Below, piece by piece: positions 63,632-64,000 of a stretch of 64,000 bases of DNA; positions within the stretch are counted from its first letter, which is position 1, and every line of letters starts with the position of its first letter. The stretch comes from Epiperipatus broadwayi (taxonomy: Eukaryota; Onychophora; Udeonychophora; Euonychophora; Peripatidae). Both the position numbers and the translations under genes were made by a program. The stretch covers positions 6,431,594 through 6,495,593 of the forward strand of contig JAQFVV010012416.1 of assembly GCA_028023455.1 (NCBI GenBank). The letters run 5' to 3'. The notes under the pieces were generated by a model. That model saw only the letters and a program-made list of their open reading frames with translations. It did no database searches and had not been told where the DNA came from.

Positions 63632-64000
63632 GTGTATGTTGTATTGACATAGAGAAAAGTGCATTTAAAATTTTTTTTCCTGTTATAAGAAGTTATTTAT
63701 TCATTGAGTAACTTTATGTTCACATATTAGTTCAATATACATTGAAGTGTAGTTTTGCTTAAAAGCAATGGTAATGTAATAATTACAAATGATGATATTG
63801 CACGTGATATATGCAAGGATAGTTTTTAAAATGTTAATATTTTGGAGTCCCATGTTAAAATTTATAAAAATATTAAATCTAGGAAATCAAAATTGAACAA
63901 AAGTTTGGATATAATTTCAAATATTTACTTTTTTCAGTTTCTACAGGATTTTTTATAGGATGTATGCAATTTTTGAAACAAATATTTTTTTTTTCGTGGA
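63632..64000 (+). other. Start of the next SETDB1 intron
   Basis: AT-rich sequence with no exon or repeat recognised. Confidence 0.5.

Overview
The window is AT-rich animal nuclear DNA, roughly three quarters A+T by eye. It carries one recognisable host gene on the + strand, an internal segment of a SETDB1/eggless-type histone H3 lysine-9 methyltransferase. Thirteen exons, two of them microexons of 27 and 22 nt, join in a single open frame of 387 codons. They encode the triple Tudor domain and the proline-rich linker after it. The 5' end of the gene and the MBD, pre-SET and SET domains lie outside the window. Spliceosomal introns of 80 bp to about 15.7 kb, GIY-YIG-bearing Penelope-like elements (PLEs), RTE-type LINEs and tRNA-derived SINEs all indicate a metazoan. 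The phylum cannot be decided from sequence reading alone.

Layout: exons at 1060-1351, 5654-5780, 9307-9394, 13690-13763, 24783-24856, a compact cluster at 26966-27449, then 43163-43321, 53537-53563, 60622-60643 and 63529-63631. About 98 percent of the window is intron, filled with mobile-element debris. The main pieces are decayed RTE LINEs (7.9-8.5, 14.3, 17.0-17.8, 19.0-21.5 on the - strand, 25.4-26.5 kb), a PLE cluster (29.4-32.5 kb) with two copies back to back plus a third diverged fragment, and several foldback elements. There is also a giant imperfect inverted repeat (32.69-41.54 kb) with arms of about 4.3 kb, and a nested pair of terminal-inverted-repeat elements (58.37-60.11 kb).

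The most interesting signal is a set of small interspersed repeats (families A and B here) carrying hammerhead-ribozyme-like cores. These show CTGANGA, a short stem II, GAAAC, a one- or two-pair stem III, GTC, and a stem I that flanks the whole. The best copies are at 44222-44265 (+), 12399-12440 (-) and 22452-22492 (+). Stem I changes in a compensatory way between copies. Two family B copies are bounded by 12-13 bp direct repeats, as expected of retrotransposed rather than cut-and-paste elements. A related motif follows the GIY-YIG reading frames of the PLE fragments. Together this suggests non-autonomous, ribozyme-bearing retroelements (retrozyme-like), possibly moved by the resident PLEs, nested in the introns of a gene whose product silences transposons. 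The ribozyme and mobilisation statements are inferences from motif geometry and need covariance-model and biochemical tests.
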